DNA of 64,000 nucleotides, from the NCBI GenBank assembly GCA_958433005.1, contig CAUAWV010000002.1:41048-105047 (forward strand), in the 5' to 3' direction. Positions 62,313-64,000 of this stretch are shown here, piece by piece (the stretch's first letter is position 1; each line of letters begins with the position of its first letter). The position numbers and the translations under genes were made by a program. Under the pieces are notes generated by a model. It worked only from the letters and a program-made list of their open reading frames with translations. It had not been told where the DNA came from and did not search any database. Source of the stretch: an uncultured Collinsella sp. Its GTDB lineage: Bacteria > Actinomycetota > Coriobacteriia > Coriobacteriales > Coriobacteriaceae.

Positions 62313-63527
62313 CTAGCAGGTCGGATACTCGCCCTCCCAGACGATGCGACGGTACTGATCCGGATCGGTGTCGCCCTCGGTGGAGAAGCAGAGCACGGAG
62401 CTCGTCTTGTCCAGGCCGATGAGCTCCTTGAGCTCGGCGTACTCGGGATCGAGCATAAGGGTCTCGACCAGACCGGTGGTCACGGCGCCGGACTCGCCGG
62501 AGATAACGCGCGGGTCGCCCTTCTCGGGAGCGCCCAGGGTGCGCATGCCGCGAGCGGTGACCCAGTCGGGGCAGGACACGAAGGCGGTGGTGTGGTTGCG
62601 CAGGATATCCCAACCCAGAATGTTGGGCTCGCCGCAGCACAGACCGGCCATGATGGAGGGCATGTCGCCGTCCACGATGCGCGGGTCGCCGTCGCCGGCG
62701 GCAGCGCCCTTGTACAGGCAGGCGGCCGGTGCGCACTCGACCACGACGAAGGTGGGCGGGTTATCGGGATACAGGTTGGTGAAGTAGCCCACCACGGCGC
62801 CGGCGAGCGAGCCCACGCCAGCCTGGACAAAGACGTGCGTCGGGCGGTTGATGGCCATCTCGCGCAGCTGCTCGGCAGCCTCGGAAGCCATGGTGCCGTA
62901 GCCCTCCATGATCCAGGACGGGATCTTCTCGTAGCCCTCCCAGGCGGTATCCTGAACGATGACGCCGCGCTCGCAGGCGTCGGCCTCGGCGGCGGCCATG
63001 CGCACGCACTCGTCGTAGTTGACCTCTTCGATGGTCACCGTGGCGCCCTCGGCGGCGATGTTATCGAAGCGGGGCTTGGTGGAACCCTTGGGCATGTGCA
63101 CGACGGCCTTCTGGCCCAGCTTGTTGGCAGCCCATGCCACGCCACGGCCATGGTTGCCATCGGTAGCGGTAAAGAAGGTGGCCTGGCCAAAGTCCTTGGC
63201 AAGCTGATCGGAGGTCAGGTAATCGAAGGTGCACTCGGCAACGTCCTTGCCGGTCTCGTCGGCAATGTAGTTGGCCATGGCAAACGAGCCGCCCAGGACC
63301 TTAAAGGCGTTGAGGCCAAAGCGATAGCTCTCGTCCTTAACGCACAGGTTGGACAGGCCCAGGCGCGCGGCCTGGCCGTCCAGGCGGGCAAGCGGAGTAA
63401 CGGTGTACTGGGGGAACGACTGGTGGAAGGCGCGGGCCTTCTTCACGTGGTCGAGGCTCATGATTCCCAAGTGCTTATCATCGCTCTTGGGCATCGTGTT
63501 GCCCGCCCACTGGATCTTATCGGCCAT
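62313..63527 (-). CDS. ygeX: Diaminopropionate ammonia-lyase
   Basis: A 404-residue PLP enzyme (fold type II) that turns 2,3-diaminopropionate into pyruvate and two ammonia. The Schiff-base Lys is K76 in KDESYRFGLNAFKVLGG, matching K77 of the E. coli enzyme; ATDGNHGRGVAWAANKLG and VQAGVGSLAGAVVGYF bind substrate and phosphate. YgeX is a core gene of the anaerobic urate degradation cluster. RBS CTTAAGGAGTTCACCGT. A regulator is divergent. Confidence 0.95.
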   Translation of the reverse strand: MADKIQWAGNTMPKSDDKHLGIMSLDHVKKARAFHQSFPQYTVTPLARLDGQAARLGLSNLCVKDESYRFGLNAFKVLGGSFAMANYIADETGKDVAECTFDYLTSDQLAKDFGQATFFTATDGNHGRGVAWAANKLGQKAVVHMPKGSTKPRFDNIAAEGATVTIEEVNYDECVRMAAAEADACERGVIVQDTAWEGYEKIPSWIMEGYGTMASEAAEQLREMAINRPTHVFVQAGVGSLAGAVVGYFTNLYPDNPPTFVVVECAPAACLYKGAAAGDGDPRIVDGDMPSIMAGLCCGEPNILGWDILRNHTTAFVSCPDWVTARGMRTLGAPEKGDPRVISGESGAVTTGLVETLMLDPEYAELKELIGLDKTSSVLCFSTEGDTDPDQYRRIVWEGEYPTC

Positions 63528-63620
63528 ACGGTGAACTCCTTAAGTCCTCTCTTGCCGGCCCCCGCATACGCGTTTCAGCCCGATCCCATTCACACGGCTG
63601 AACTTTTATGTGGATGCCAA

Positions 63621-63635
63621 ACAAAAAGTTTGTTA
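63621..63635. promoter_or_regulatory. Operator candidate 1, AACAAA-N3-TTTGTT
   Basis: AACAAA-AAG-TTTGTT is a perfect palindrome 94 bp upstream of ygeX. It has the same format as the site at 63671 with a different 3-bp centre. Confidence 0.6.
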
Positions 63636-63670
63636 GCACTGTTCTATCACACTTTTTGATTGGAAAACCT

Positions 63671-63685
63671 AACAAATTGTTTGTT
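63671..63685. promoter_or_regulatory. Operator candidate 2, AACAAA-N3-TTTGTT
   Basis: AACAAA-TTG-TTTGTT is a perfect palindrome whose centre is exactly 50 bp from that of site 1, about 120 bp before the regulator start. The distance equals close to five helical turns. Confidence 0.6.
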
Positions 63686-63804
63686 GCCGTAATCGGTACC
63701 TTTTCGCCGCCGAACGGTCACATAACACAGCGACGCTTTCGTTATTTGCGAACAAGTGGGGTTTATGGCACAGTGAGCCCAAACTAATTTTTAGGAAGGC
63801 ACCC

Positions 63805-64000
63805 ATGACCCCCGCACAGATTGAGTTCTACAAGCGCCTTGCACACGGCCTGGCGCTCCAATTTGGCCCCAACTGCGAAGTCGTCGTCCACGACCTGGAG
63901 ACCGAGGACGTGGACCGCTCCATCGTAGTGATCGAAAACGGCCACGTCAGCGGGCGCAAACTGGGTGACGGCCCCAGCCATATTGTGCTTGAATCCATGC
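63805..64000 (+). CDS. YheO/DauR-type PAS regulator, N-terminus (partial)
   Basis: The first 65 codons: MTPAQIEFYKRLAHGLALQF, GPNCEVVVHDLE and IVVIENGHVSGRKLGDGPSH. This is the YheO-like PAS domain of the DauR regulator family, whose C-terminal HTH lies beyond the window. RBS TTTTTAGGAAGGCACCC is good. Being divergent from ygeX and next to twin palindromes, it is likely the regulator of the ygeX operon. The family ligand is unknown. Confidence 0.78.
   Translation, partial: MTPAQIEFYKRLAHGLALQFGPNCEVVVHDLETEDVDRSIVVIENGHVSGRKLGDGPSHIVLESM

Overview
The window looks like a chromosome segment of a high-GC, Gram-positive anaerobic gut actinobacterium of the class Coriobacteriia, most likely Collinsella or a close relative. 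This rests on gene content (MurNAc scavenging, anaerobic purine/selenium-type molybdenum-hydroxylase genes, split transketolase, FtsE with a long N-terminal arm), GC-rich codon use and the many palindromic intergenic repeats. The species is inference; no rRNA gene is present. Most genes are on the minus strand and no CRISPR array is seen.

Layout. 0-9.7 kb: rubredoxin start and flavin reductase; TPR gene-smpB; tRNA-Gln and tRNA-Glu; an ArsC/Spx-like protein; a MurNAc operon murR-murQ-murP-mupG; a VanZ-like protein; a lone serine recombinase. 9.8-22.5 kb: housekeeping genes rnr, ftsE-ftsX, split transketolase, a YitT-family protein, secA-prfB and rpmE. 22.7-29.5 kb: an accessory island bracketed by 63-bp direct repeats (61/63 identical). 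It holds a three-permease-domain/two-ATPase ABC system, a divergent DUF2975 membrane protein plus XRE regulator, and a tyrosine-recombinase remnant. 29.7-44.2 kb: an ACT protein and citrate synthase, two Cof-type HAD phosphatases, adenine deaminase, tyrS, a U32 peptidase, a class A PBP, argR, a glycosyltransferase and truA. 44.3-54.0 kb: alpha and spc ribosomal operons from rplQ back to rplE. The spc operon begins abruptly at rplE, with a repeat cluster where rplX and rplN would be expected. 54.3-64 kb: a purine/selenium cluster: xdhC, yqeB, yqeC, hydA, mocA, ygeW, ygeY, ygeX and the start of a YheO-type regulator.

How they fit together. MurR, MurQ, MurP and MupG import and break down MurNAc-containing sugars. 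The right-hand cluster supplies Moco maturation (XdhC, YqeB, YqeC, MocA) and ring-opening or downstream steps (HydA, YgeW, YgeY, YgeX) of anaerobic purine/urate breakdown; adenine deaminase at 33.5 kb may feed it. Two identical-format palindromes lie exactly 50 bp apart between ygeX and the divergent regulator and are good operator candidates.

The intergenic space is unusually rich in hairpin-forming repeats. One 67-bp family occurs three times with compensatory arm changes, and a 128-bp palindrome lies between ftsE and the transketolase genes. The least familiar module is the ABC/DUF2975/XRE island. Its substrate cannot be read from sequence.
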